27,188 bases of DNA from CALVGQ01 sp964369385 (GTDB lineage Bacteria; Bacillota_I; Bacilli_A; Erysipelotrichales; Erysipelotrichaceae). The DNA is taken from the NCBI GenBank assembly GCA_964369385.1, contig CAYJEY010000023.1:1-27188 (forward strand), read 5' to 3'. A program made the position numbers and the translations under genes. Positions 6,827 through 14,389 of this stretch are shown piece by piece (position 1 is the stretch's first letter; every line of letters starts with the position of its first letter). The notes under the pieces are model-generated. The model made no database searches, was not told the DNA's origin, and worked only from the letters and a program-made list of their open reading frames with translations.

Positions 6827-7552
6827 ATGGCACAATTTATTTATGGGAAAAACCTGATTATACAGTGTTTGAAAGACGGAAAAGAACTTAAGAGTTTATT
6901 GATGCTTAAGGGGTTAAATGATCCACAGATTATGAGAATGGCAAAAGAACAAGGGATTTACATTGAATTTGTGGAAAGAAAAAAACTAGACCAAGTATCG
7001 AAGGGGGGCAAGCACCAAGGAGTTGCTTGCGAGGTAGCGAATTATAAGACAGTGAGTATTGACGATATCTTGCACCGTATTCCTGAACATAAATCTGGAT
7101 TAATTATGGTGTTAGATCAACTTGAAGATCCACATAATTTAGGGGCAATACTTCGTACGAGTGATGCAATAGGAGTTGATGGTATCATTATTAAGAAAAA
7201 CAATGCGGTCGGGTTGAACGCAACAGTTGCAAAAGTTTCTACGGGAGCAATTGAAACTGTTCCGGTAGCGGAAGTAGCGAATTTATCCAAGTCACTTGAG
7301 TACCTAAAGCAAAAAGGGTATTGGGTATATGGTACGGATGCTCATAATTCTCAAGATTATCGTACATATGCATATGATACGCCAGTTGTCTTGGTTATTG
7401 GATCGGAAGGGAAAGGGATTTCTCGTCTTGTCAAAGAGCATTGTGATCATATGATTAGCTTACCAATGCTTGGTAGCGTTACATCTCTAAATGCATCTGT
7501 AGCGTGTGGGATATTACTTTACCAAATTCATCAAAAAAGAAATCCAATTTAA
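6827..7552 (+). CDS. rlmB: 23S rRNA (guanosine-2'-O-)-methyltransferase, TrmH/SpoU family
   Basis: This 241-residue SPOUT methyltransferase has the N-terminal substrate-binding domain (begins FIYGKNLIIQCLKDG) and the C-terminal knotted domain. SPOUT motifs are visible: DQLEDPHNLGAILRTSDA, VIGSEGKGIS (G192-E194) and SLNASVACGILLYQ (from S220). RlmB methylates the 2'-OH of a 23S rRNA P-loop guanosine (G2251 in E. coli) with S-adenosylmethionine. The start ATG 6827 lies one base after the mrnC stop. In Bacillus yacP follows this gene; here it is absent and a terminator comes next. The exact target nucleotide is by analogy. Confidence 0.93.
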   Translation: MAQFIYGKNLIIQCLKDGKELKSLLMLKGLNDPQIMRMAKEQGIYIEFVERKKLDQVSKGGKHQGVACEVANYKTVSIDDILHRIPEHKSGLIMVLDQLEDPHNLGAILRTSDAIGVDGIIIKKNNAVGLNATVAKVSTGAIETVPVAEVANLSKSLEYLKQKGYWVYGTDAHNSQDYRTYAYDTPVVLVIGSEGKGISRLVKEHCDHMISLPMLGSVTSLNASVACGILLYQIHQKRNPI

Positions 7553-7554
7553 TT

Positions 7555-7580
7555 GAACTTCAATACGAAGTTCTTTTTTT
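7555..7580 (+). terminator. Intrinsic terminator of the cysS operon
   Basis: GAACTTC (7555-7561) and GAAGTTC (7567-7573) with loop AATAC, then a T run to 7580. Confidence 0.9.
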
Positions 7581-7594
7581 AACTAAAATTTGAA

Positions 7595-7624
7595 TTGTAA
7601 GTAAACTTTACCTTTTACTATACT
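7595..7624 (+). promoter_or_regulatory. Promoter of the sigH-like gene
   Basis: TTGTAA (7595-7600), 18-base spacer, TATACT (7619-7624). The leader to the start codon at 7726 is about 95 bases and shows no clear structure. Confidence 0.6.
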
Positions 7625-7725
7625 GTGAGGTAGATGGAAATTGAGACTAAAATGATACAAATATGAGACATATTTGAAATAAAGTAGCAAAATTATATGT
7701 CACAATAAAGTCATGAGAGAGTTAA

Positions 7726-8370
7726 ATGGTGATGAAAATGAAAGAAGAGTCATTGATGTATAATGATTATGAATTGCTTTATATGATGTACCAAAGAGAT
7801 GAAACAGCATTTTCCCTGCTTTGTGAAAAGTATCATCGTTTTTTATGGAGAATGATTAGGGAGATGTGGAAAAGTGAATATCCAGTGTTAAGTGATGAAG
7901 ATGTGTACCGTATTCTACAAGCAAAATTATACGATATTGCATTTAGTTATTGTGATGGAAAAGGAGCATCTTTTTTTACTTATTTGACACTTTGTTTAAC
8001 ACGGAAAATCCAAAGTTTAAAGCGCTCAGCTATTCGAGAATTGCGGGCAAGAGGTGGAATGTTATCGCTAGATTATTATGTAAGTGAAGATGTACAAGTA
8101 AGTGTTTTAGATACACTCGTAAATAATCAACCAATGTATGATCCAGTGTTTGTGTTACGGTATAAAGCGCTTAAAGAAGAGCTAAAACAATTTATCCAAA
8201 GTCTAAATGAAATGGAGCGTAAAGTGTGGAACTTAATGAGTAATCAAGTTCCATATGCCCAAGCTGCTAAGTTACTTGGAATTAGTATAAAGAGTTATGA
8301 CAATGCAGTATATCGTATTCGTAAGAAATTAAGTAAGAAAATTAAATCTCAAAGTCAAGAAGATGAGTAG
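7726..8370 (+). CDS. sigH: SigH-like RNA polymerase sigma factor
   Basis: This protein of up to 214 residues is a small group of sigma-70 type. Residues about 14-105 align with sigma region 2 (DYELLYMMYQRDETAF, and GKGASFFTYLTLCLTRKI like the SFKAFAELCITRQI segment of SigH). Residues about 150-205 are region 4 (LNEMERKVWNLM, then GISIKSYDNAVYRIRKKL, like the VKSIDNALQRVKRKL helix-turn-helix of B. subtilis SigH). The gene sits between rlmB and rpmG, exactly where sigH lies in Bacillus, which supports orthology despite strong divergence. SigH-type factors drive competence or early sporulation genes. The start is uncertain: ATGs at 7726, 7732 and 7738 are in frame; GAGAG at 7715-7721 favours 7726. 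The promoter target is unknown. Confidence 0.8.
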   Translation: MVMKMKEESLMYNDYELLYMMYQRDETAFSLLCEKYHRFLWRMIREMWKSEYPVLSDEDVYRILQAKLYDIAFSYCDGKGASFFTYLTLCLTRKIQSLKRSAIRELRARGGMLSLDYYVSEDVQVSVLDTLVNNQPMYDPVFVLRYKALKEELKQFIQSLNEMERKVWNLMSNQVPYAQAAKLLGISIKSYDNAVYRIRKKLSKKIKSQSQEDE

Positions 8371-8477
8371 GTATATCAATATTATTTTACTAAACTTGAC
8401 TTTGTGTAGCGATATTGATTTTACTTGTAATATTAAGGTATGATAGCTATATATTTTACGATAAACTAGGGATTTCA

Positions 8478-8506
8478 TTGACTAAATAAAAACGATGTGT
8501 TAAAGT
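8478..8506 (+). promoter_or_regulatory. Promoter of rpmG-secE-nusG
   Basis: TTGACT (8478-8483), 17-base spacer and TAAAGT (8501-8506) preceded by TGT. A second candidate, TTGATT (8415-8420) with TATGAT (8439-8444), lies upstream. The end of sigH has only a weak AT-rich inverted repeat (ATCAATAT 8375-8382 and ATATTGAT 8412-8419 followed by TTTTA), so some read-through is likely. Confidence 0.5.
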
Positions 8507-8539
8507 GTATGAGCAATCACGGATGGAGGTTTTTTTATT

Positions 8540-8695
8540 ATGGGAAATAATGATAAAGTGATTTTAACCTGCACTGTGTGTTTATCTAGAAATTATACAA
8601 CACATCGTAACAAGAAAACGCAGACAGAACGCTTAGAGCTAAAAAAATTCTGCAAAAGGTGTGGAGAACACACAATTCATAAAGAAACAAAATAG
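8540..8695 (+). CDS. rpmG: 50S ribosomal protein L33
   Basis: This 51-residue protein starts at ATG 8540 after GGAGG. It is the four-cysteine form of L33, with C11/C14 (LTCTVCLS) and C38/C41 (KKFCKRCGE) as zinc ligands and the conserved RNYTTHRNKK segment that contacts 23S rRNA near the E site. The zinc-binding version is the zinc-replete paralogue type. It precedes secE by 11 bases containing the AGGAGG ribosome binding site, the standard rpmG-secE-nusG order. Confidence 0.95.
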   Translation: MGNNDKVILTCTVCLSRNYTTHRNKKTQTERLELKKFCKRCGEHTIHKETK

Positions 8696-8706
8696 GAGGA
8701 ATCATT

Positions 8707-8889
8707 ATGAAATGGTTTAGTATTAGCGGTATCGCAAAAGAAGTAAATCGTATTCGCTGGCCGAAAGTGTCAGAATTAACAACATTCACAATTGAAGTGA
8801 TCATTTTCTGTGTGTTTTTCGGAATCTTCTTTGTCGCAGCGGAATTTGTCATCGCAGCTATATTGACAATGTTAGGAATCGGAGTGTAA
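8707..8889 (+). CDS. secE: Preprotein translocase subunit SecE
   Basis: This 60-residue membrane protein has a short amphipathic N-terminal helix with the conserved KEVNRIRWPKVSELTTF segment, then one transmembrane helix (about 30-56). It is the single-helix Gram-positive form of SecE, which clamps SecY in the SecYEG translocon. AGGAGG lies at 8695-8700. It is followed by nusG after four bases. Confidence 0.95.
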   Translation: MKWFSISGIAKEVNRIRWPKVSELTTFTIEVIIFCVFFGIFFVAAEFVIAAILTMLGIGV

Positions 8890-8893
8890 TAAC

Positions 8894-9439
8894 ATGGAAA
8901 CAATTGAAAAACAATGGTATGTGGTAAATACATATGCAGGACATGAGAATCGTGTAAAAGACAATTTAGAACGTCGTGTTGAATCAATGGGAATTTCGGA
9001 TTGTCTATTCCGTATTCTTGTCGCTGAAGAAACAGAAATCGAATTCAAGAATGGAAAACCAGTAGAAAAAAATAAAAACTTATTTCCAGGATATTTATTC
9101 GTAGAGATGATCATGACTGATGAAGCATGGTATGTTGTGCGTAATACTCCTGGGGTAACTGGGTTTATCGGATCATCTGGTGGTGGAGCAAAACCATTTG
9201 CTGTTTCGCCTGAAGAAATTGATTCTATTTTAAGAAGAATGGGAATGGCTGAGAAACGTGTTAATGTTGACTTTACAGTTGGTGATATCGTTAAAATCTT
9301 AAGTGGTCCATTTAGTAATTTAGAAGGTAAAATTGAATCAATGGATGATACGGCTCAAATTGCCAATGTACTTTGCGTATTATTTGGGCGTGAAACACCT
9401 ACAGAAATTTCGTACAACGATATTCAAAAAGTAGATTAA
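8894..9439 (+). CDS. nusG: Transcription termination/antitermination factor NusG
   Basis: This 181-residue protein has the NGN domain at about 5-115 (KQWYVVNTYAGHENRVK; LFPGYLFVEM; RNTPGVTGFIG) and a KOW domain at about 125-178 (DFTVGDIVKILSGPFSNLEGKI). NusG binds the RNA polymerase clamp and modulates pausing and, in Firmicutes, sequence-specific pausing. The KOW domain links to ribosomal protein uS10 or Rho. The gene ends in a strong terminator, so the operon stops here and rplK is not directly downstream, unlike in most Firmicutes. Confidence 0.97.
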   Translation: METIEKQWYVVNTYAGHENRVKDNLERRVESMGISDCLFRILVAEETEIEFKNGKPVEKNKNLFPGYLFVEMIMTDEAWYVVRNTPGVTGFIGSSGGGAKPFAVSPEEIDSILRRMGMAEKRVNVDFTVGDIVKILSGPFSNLEGKIESMDDTAQIANVLCVLFGRETPTEISYNDIQKVD

Positions 9440-9443
9440 TTAG

Positions 9444-9470
9444 AAAAACTTGCTGAAATGCAAGTTTTTT
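9444..9470 (+). terminator. Intrinsic terminator of nusG operon
   Basis: AAAAACTTGC (9444-9453) and GCAAGTTTTT (9460-9469), loop TGAAAT, with the T tract forming part of the 3' arm. Confidence 0.88.
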
Positions 9471-9500
9471 ATGTATGTAGTAATTCAATACAATCTAAGG

Positions 9501-9506
9501 TATACT
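9501..9506 (+). promoter_or_regulatory. Possible -10 for the ECF S-component gene
   Basis: TATACT at 9501-9506 lies 29 bases before the start codon at 9536. No clear -35 is seen at the right distance, so this is tentative. Confidence 0.35.
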
Positions 9507-9535
9507 TTATTTATCGTGATTTTGGAGGGGAAAAT

Positions 9536-10048
9536 ATGAATACAAAGAAAATAGCTTTGGGGGCAATGTGTATTGCGTTAGGTGTCGTAATGCCAATCAT
9601 GTTACATGGGTTTCCTAATGCAGGAAGTATCTTGTTGCCAATGCATATTCCAGTATTGTTAAGTGGGGTTGTATGTGGTCCAATTCTTGCTTTATTTGTC
9701 GGATTATTGACACCAGTGGTATCAACACTAACAACAGGAATGCCGGCTGTTGGGTTTCTACCCGTTATGGCAATTGAACTTGCGGCATATGGGTTGATTA
9801 CGGCGGTGGCTTATCGTTGTATTGTGGTAAGAAAAGATACAATACGTATTGTAGTAGCATTGGTGCTTGGTATGGTTTTGGGGCGAATAGTATATGGTTT
9901 CGCGTTTATTATGATTATTAATCCACCTACTTATACTATTGAAGCTTGGTATACTTCTTTATTTGTGAGTGCACTACCAGGGATTGTGATCCAACTTGTA
10001 TTGATTCCTGCACTTTGTGCGTCGCTTAAGCGTGCAAAACTAATCTAA
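9536..10048 (+). CDS. ECF transporter S (substrate-binding) component
   Basis: This 170-residue membrane protein starts at ATG 9536 after GGAGGGG (9524-9530); an upstream in-frame ATG at 9458 lies in the nusG terminator and is rejected. Five or six hydrophobic helices are visible. The MNTKKIALGAMCIALGVVMP start, SILLPMHIPVLLSGVVCGP and the loop with GMPAVGFLPVMAIELAAYG are characteristic of S components of energy-coupling factor vitamin transporters, which dock on a shared EcfAAT module encoded elsewhere. The substrate cannot be told; a vitamin or pyrimidine-related compound is possible, the latter only because a pyrimidine transporter follows. No riboswitch is visible in the 65-base upstream region. 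Confidence 0.8.
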   Translation: MNTKKIALGAMCIALGVVMPIMLHGFPNAGSILLPMHIPVLLSGVVCGPILALFVGLLTPVVSTLTTGMPAVGFLPVMAIELAAYGLITAVAYRCIVVRKDTIRIVVALVLGMVLGRIVYGFAFIMIINPPTYTIEAWYTSLFVSALPGIVIQLVLIPALCASLKRAKLI

Positions 10049-10051
10049 AGT

Positions 10052-10081
10052 TTGCCAAAAGATAGGTTAATTTGGTATACT
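10052..10081 (+). promoter_or_regulatory. Promoter of uraA
   Basis: TTGCCA (10052-10057), 18-base spacer and TATACT (10076-10081) with an extended TGG. Confidence 0.7.
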
Positions 10082-10090
10082 GAATATGCA

Positions 10091-10183
10091 AAGGCCTTTA
10101 AATTAATCCAGAGAGATTAATAAGGACGTAAATAAACATTGATATTAAAGGTCCTTTTGCGTAAAGAAACAGGACTTTTTTTA
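10091..10183 (+). promoter_or_regulatory. PyrR-dependent transcription attenuator upstream of uraA
   Basis: The segment AATCCAGAGAGATT (10105-10118) differs by one base from the PyrR-binding consensus ARUCCNGNGAGGYU as I know it. It forms an anti-antiterminator: TTAATC/GATTAA (10103-10108, 10115-10120) extended by CCTT/AAGG (10095-10098, 10122-10125). AAGGAC (10122-10127) can instead pair with GTCCTT (10151-10156) as the antiterminator. The terminator GTCCTTTT ... AAACAGGAC (10151-10175) is followed by seven Ts. When UMP-bound PyrR stabilises the first hairpin, the terminator forms and uraA is off. The pyrR gene itself is not in the window. Confidence 0.85.
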
Positions 10184-10195
10184 TGGAGGGATATT

Positions 10196-11482
10196 ATGAG
10201 TGAAAAAGTAAAGATTACCTTAGATGTAAATGAGCGACCAACCCCAGCGATATGGGCGCTACTTTCAACACAACATGTATTTGCGATGTTTGGAGCTACA
10301 ATTTTAGTGCCAATTTTAACTGGTTATCCAATTTCCGTTGCCTTATTTGCGTCGGGGTTAGGAACTTTGTTGTATGCTATTTTGACAGGGTTTAAAGTAC
10401 CGGTTTATCTGGGTTCATCATTTGCTTATATTACTGCTATTGTTGCGGCAAAAGAAGCAATGGGTGGAAGTGTTGATGCTGCCCAAACAGGATTACTACT
10501 TGTAGGGGTGGTCTATGTTGTTGTGGCGTGTGTAATTAAAGTAATTGGAAAAGGGTGGATCGATAAATTATTGCCGCCAATCGTTATTGGTCCAATGATT
10601 ATTGTTATAGGACTAGGTCTAGCGTCAAATGCTGTTAATAACTCAGGTTTTGTTGTAGGAGGAGATTGGAAACACATGATAGTTGCTGCAGTAACACTTA
10701 TTGCAACTGCATTTGTTTCAACAAAGGCAAAAGGCTTTTTGAGAATCATTCCATTTTTATGTGGTATCACAATTGGCTATATTTTTGCAGTAGTGATGGG
10801 GATCGTGGACTTTAGTGGAGTACAGGCGATGTGGGCTAGTGGAGTAATTTTTGGTCTACCGGATTTTATTTTGCCATTTCAAGTAGGAGGATTCGAGTCG
10901 TATAATTTATACTTTGGGGCAGAAACTTTTGCGATTTTACCAGTGGCAATTGTAACCATTTCTGAACATATTGGAGATCATACTGTTTTAGGAAAAATCT
11001 GTGGTCGTAACTTTTTGAAAGAGCCAGGTTTAGATAAAACGCTAATTGGAGATGGTGTTGCAACAGCAGTATCAGGATTGATTGGTGGACCTGCAAACAC
11101 GACCTATGGAGAAAATACTGGAGTAATTGGTATGACAGGTGTGGCTTCTGTGTTTGTGACTTGCGGGGCAGCGGTGATCGCAATTTTACTATCGTGTATC
11201 CCACTAGTATCTGAAATAATTCGCACAATCCCTAATCCGGTTCTGGGTGGGATGTCAATTGTATTGTATGGAGTAATTGCCTCAAATGGTTTACGTGTTC
11301 TCATCGACAATCGTGTCAATTTTGGATCGCAAAGAAATCTTATCATCACGTCTGCGATGTTAGTTATTGGACTTGGAGGAGCAACTTTACCACTTGGTGG
11401 AGGAGTGCTCTTATCGGGAACTGCGTTAGCAGCGATGGTTGGGATAGTGTTGAATCTTTTCTTACCCAAAGAAATTAGTTAA
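10196..11482 (+). CDS. uraA: Uracil permease (NCS2 family)
   Basis: This 428-residue transporter starts at ATG 10196 after GGAGGG; an upstream in-frame ATG at 10139 lies inside the attenuator and is rejected. It has the NCS2 fold of about 14 helices. Visible family signatures are LSTQHVFAMFGATILVP at the N-terminus, TISEHIGDH (with the uracil-contacting Glu and the functional His of E. coli UraA) and NTTYGENTGVIGMT (with the second substrate-binding Glu). It carries out proton-coupled uracil uptake. The PyrR-type attenuator supports pyrimidine rather than purine as substrate. The gene is also called pyrP in Bacillus. It appears monocistronic. Confidence 0.92.
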   Translation: MSEKVKITLDVNERPTPAIWALLSTQHVFAMFGATILVPILTGYPISVALFASGLGTLLYAILTGFKVPVYLGSSFAYITAIVAAKEAMGGSVDAAQTGLLLVGVVYVVVACVIKVIGKGWIDKLLPPIVIGPMIIVIGLGLASNAVNNSGFVVGGDWKHMIVAAVTLIATAFVSTKAKGFLRIIPFLCGITIGYIFAVVMGIVDFSGVQAMWASGVIFGLPDFILPFQVGGFESYNLYFGAETFAILPVAIVTISEHIGDHTVLGKICGRNFLKEPGLDKTLIGDGVATAVSGLIGGPANTTYGENTGVIGMTGVASVFVTCGAAVIAILLSCIPLVSEIIRTIPNPVLGGMSIVLYGVIASNGLRVLIDNRVNFGSQRNLIITSAMLVIGLGGATLPLGGGVLLSGTALAAMVGIVLNLFLPKEIS

Positions 11483-11795
11483 TAAAAGAATTGATTAGTT
11501 AATGTATCCAAATAGTTGAGGATACATTACAGTGTAAGTGTTCAAATAAAAATCCACTTAAGTGATTTTAAGAATTATTCAAATCTTATTAATTTGCTTA
11601 AATGTTTTTTTATTTTAAAGTGGTAAATGTTCTGAGTAAGAAAATTAAAATCAAAAATGACATCTAAAATACCATGTATTGTAATTTGAAGCATTTTTGT
11701 GGTCTTGGATGTATTGCTTGAGTATAATTATGTCTGAAAAAGAGTGTTTATAAATTCAAATACTATGGTATTATGAAAGAAAGGAAGTGAGAAGA
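11483..11795 (+). other. 313-base AT-rich intergenic region with two inverted repeats
   Basis: No gene is visible here. A perfect 10 bp inverted repeat, TAATGTATCC (11500-11509) and GGATACATTA (11520-11529), has a 10-base spacer but no T tract. A second imperfect repeat, AAAATC-C-ACTT and AAGTGATTTT (about 11548-11568), includes the palindrome CACTTAAGTG. The first may end uraA transcripts or be an operator. I see no c-di-GMP riboswitch core. Confidence 0.5.
11747..11774 (+). promoter_or_regulatory. Promoter of the GGDEF-EAL gene
   Basis: TTTATA (11747-11752), 16-base spacer and TATTAT (11769-11774) preceded by TGG, an extended -10. The leader is very short, ending in AAGGAAG (11781-11787). 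A further TATAAT at 11723-11728 lacks a well spaced -35. Confidence 0.55.
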
Positions 11796-13739
11796 ATGGT
11801 AGTAGAGTATAATTTGATTGCCGAGTATGTGGCTTTTGCGTTTGCCCTTCTAGCTTTAATCAATATTTCATTAGATAATCAACTACCAACTGCTCGCTTT
11901 CGTGCGTTTAAGGCCTTGTTTCTAGGGACTTTCTTATCTATTGTGGTGACAATCACTACTACTATTGCAAGCTCTTATTTTCTTGTTGTTCCAATATGGA
12001 TAAATGAATTTTTGAAAGTATGTTATTACATTCTGGTACCTATTGCTCCAGCGATATGCTATTTCTATGCTGTAACTTTGATGCAACCGAAATCTTTTAA
12101 TAAAGATTTAGATAGAAAATGGTTTTTGATGTTGATACCGTACTTGTTTTATGATGTTTTGATAATTAGTAATTATTTTACACATCAAGTTTTTTGGTTT
12201 GATGCTCAAATAGGTTATGTGGGAGGGCCACTTAGGAATATGGCGTTTGTTATTGCTATTTTCTATTCAGTGTTGGTTTTGGTGGTCTCAATACGTAACT
12301 ATATGAAGTATCGACGGGGAATTGATATCGTATTATGTATAAATATTATTCTCTCGACATTAATTTCGATTATACAGTTATATGTAAGGGAAACTATTTT
12401 GTCGGGTGTAGCAAGCACAATTGGCTTGTTTGTAATTTATTTATATATGCAAAATTCCAATAAGAATCAAGATGATTTAACGGGGCTATATAACCGTAGT
12501 ACGCTTTCTGCGCGACTTAATAAATTGATACAAAATGATACTAAATTTTCATTGTACTTATGTAGTGTGCGTAATTTTAAAAACATAAATGAGTGTTATG
12601 GGTTAGAAGCTGGTGATGCCATACTTGAAAAACTTGCGCAACGGCTACTTCAATTAAATAAGAAGAAGATGGTGTTTAGGTATAGTGGTGATGAGTTTGT
12701 TGTAGTTTATGCAGGACGAGGGCAAACAGAGAAAATATCACTCATTAAACAGAAGTTCCAAGAACCATTTTACATCGAGGGTCAAGAAATAATTATTGAT
12801 GCTATATTCACATGTGTAGAATATCCTGACTATGGATCGGATCGAAAGACTCTGTTATCAGCAGCTGATTACTCGATTGCGTTGATTAAAAATGGAAGTG
12901 TCGAAACAGACTATATTCATTCTTTAAGTGTACGTGATGAAATGCAACGTTATCATATGGTTATTGACCAGCTAAAAAAAGCAATTGATCAAAGTGGATT
13001 TGTCTTGAATTATCAACCAGTTTATTCAATGGAAGGTAAGAGTTTTGTTCAAGCAGAAGCACTACTTCGTTTAAGAAATGGAGATAACTTGCAACTATAT
13101 CCAAGTGAATTTATCCCGATAGCAGAAAAAACAGGATTAATTATTAGAATGACATACTTAGTTGTTGAGAAAGTTTGTCAAGACTTAGTTGAAATGAAAA
13201 CACAGCTTCCAAGCCATCTTGTACCAAGTTCAATTTCAGTTAACTTTCCATACACGATGTTTATGCAAGATGAAGTGACGAAAACATTATTAAAAATACT
13301 TCAAAAATATCAGGTGTCGACAAAAGAGATTAAAATAGAAATTACTGAAAGAACACTAGCTTCAGATATAAGAGTTGTACAATCAGTGATTTGTGAAATG
13401 CAAGAAGCAGGGTTCGAGTTTGAGTTGGATGATTTTGGAATTGATTACTCTAATATGAGTGTATTCTTAAGTTTGCCGGTAGATATAGTGAAAATTGATC
13501 GAAGTCTTATTGTTGCAATGATTGATTCAGATTCAAATCGATTATTTATTCGACAAATGATACAAGCGATTCTTTCTACGAATCGACAAGTGATTGTGGA
13601 AGGTGTAGAAACTCAAGAAGTAGTAGAACAATTGGTAGCGTGGGGTTGTCAAATGTTTCAAGGATATGTATACTCGAAACCGTTGCCGATAGAAACATAC
13701 GTCGATTTCGTGAAAGCTAAAGAAGGTATAGGGAATTAG
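11796..13739 (+). CDS. Membrane GGDEF-EAL protein, probable c-di-GMP phosphodiesterase
   Basis: This 647-residue protein starts at ATG 11796, eight bases after AAGGAAG. Residues about 8-217 are a seven-helix membrane sensor resembling the histidine-kinase 7TM type. A GGDEF domain follows at 225-370 (DDLTGLYNR; YSGDEF at 296-301). Its metal-binding DxD motif before FK is replaced by SVR (257-259), and the inhibitory RxxD site is missing, so cyclase activity is doubtful. The EAL domain (385-645) keeps its catalytic set: E421 in AEALLR, N483, E515, D545-D546, K566, E602 and Q622. The protein therefore probably hydrolyses c-di-GMP, with the GGDEF part perhaps binding GTP. The pilin gene follows after 14 bases, so the two are co-transcribed. 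Confidence 0.9.
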   Translation: MVVEYNLIAEYVAFAFALLALINISLDNQLPTARFRAFKALFLGTFLSIVVTITTTIASSYFLVVPIWINEFLKVCYYILVPIAPAICYFYAVTLMQPKSFNKDLDRKWFLMLIPYLFYDVLIISNYFTHQVFWFDAQIGYVGGPLRNMAFVIAIFYSVLVLVVSIRNYMKYRRGIDIVLCINIILSTLISIIQLYVRETILSGVASTIGLFVIYLYMQNSNKNQDDLTGLYNRSTLSARLNKLIQNDTKFSLYLCSVRNFKNINECYGLEAGDAILEKLAQRLLQLNKKKMVFRYSGDEFVVVYAGRGQTEKISLIKQKFQEPFYIEGQEIIIDAIFTCVEYPDYGSDRKTLLSAADYSIALIKNGSVETDYIHSLSVRDEMQRYHMVIDQLKKAIDQSGFVLNYQPVYSMEGKSFVQAEALLRLRNGDNLQLYPSEFIPIAEKTGLIIRMTYLVVEKVCQDLVEMKTQLPSHLVPSSISVNFPYTMFMQDEVTKTLLKILQKYQVSTKEIKIEITERTLASDIRVVQSVICEMQEAGFEFELDDFGIDYSNMSVFLSLPVDIVKIDRSLIVAMIDSDSNRLFIRQMIQAILSTNRQVIVEGVETQEVVEQLVAWGCQMFQGYVYSKPLPIETYVDFVKAKEGIGN

Positions 13740-13753
13740 AAAGAGGGAAGACA

Positions 13754-14335
13754 ATGGATTCAAATAATAAAGGGTTTACACTAGTGGAATTAATTATTGT
13801 AGTTGCGATTATTGCGGTCTTGGCTACAGTCCTTGCGCCACAATATCTGCAATATGTTGAGCGTTCAAGGGAATCAAGTGATGTTCAACAAGCGGCTCAA
13901 ATTATGGATGCGGCTATGATTGCTGTTGTGGATGCTGTGAATGCAGGTGAAATTCCTCCAGGTACAATTGTGCAAGTTGGATGGGTGACAACAGAGGCTG
14001 CTAGCCGAGGTGAGGTATATATTGGTGAAGCAAGAGTTGGTGTTGAGTCATCGGCTATTTTACCAAGTGATTATGTAACTGATGCAGGAGATGTGTTTTC
14101 AGGAGCTCGTGATCGCTTGTGTTCAATTTTGGGAGTAGAGGCAAGTAATCGAAACTTCCTGACATTTAAGTATTGTGAATATGATGTATCTGAATCAGCA
14201 GTTGCGAGTGAATCGACATTTCGATTTCATTTAAACACGGCAACTGGAGAAATTGCACTCGCTGCACCTTCTAGTGATCCTGCGAAAAATGTTTGGGTAG
14301 ATGAACTAGGCATGAAAATAACGCGAGTACCATAA
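13754..14335 (+). CDS. Type IV pilin-like protein with class III signal
   Basis: This 193-residue protein begins MDSNNKGFTLVELIIVV, a prepilin peptidase site with cleavage between G7 and F8 and the conserved E12 at +5. The hydrophobic helix runs to about residue 28, then an amphipathic helix, then a globular domain. Two cysteines, C123 and C141, could form a disulfide as in minor or major pilins. GAGGG precedes ATG 13754. The gene is downstream of and probably co-transcribed with the EAL protein, and a terminator follows. No assembly ATPase, platform protein or prepilin peptidase is in the window. It could be a competence pseudopilin or a surface pilus subunit; the sequence alone does not decide. 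Confidence 0.88.
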   Translation: MDSNNKGFTLVELIIVVAIIAVLATVLAPQYLQYVERSRESSDVQQAAQIMDAAMIAVVDAVNAGEIPPGTIVQVGWVTTEAASRGEVYIGEARVGVESSAILPSDYVTDAGDVFSGARDRLCSILGVEASNRNFLTFKYCEYDVSESAVASESTFRFHLNTATGEIALAAPSSDPAKNVWVDELGMKITRVP

Positions 14336-14342
14336 AAATTAA

Positions 14343-14367
14343 GGAGGATTCCAATATCCTCTTTTTT
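14343..14367 (+). terminator. Terminator of the EAL-pilin operon
   Basis: GAGGAT (14344-14349) and ATCCTC (14356-14361), loop TCCAAT, G-T wobble at the base, then six Ts. Confidence 0.8.
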
Positions 14368-14389
14368 GTTGAAAATAACGATTTATTCC

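Noticed and set aside
11483..11795. c-di-GMP riboswitch upstream of the GGDEF-EAL gene
   Set aside because: The conserved cores of class I or II aptamers are not seen; only simple inverted repeats are present.
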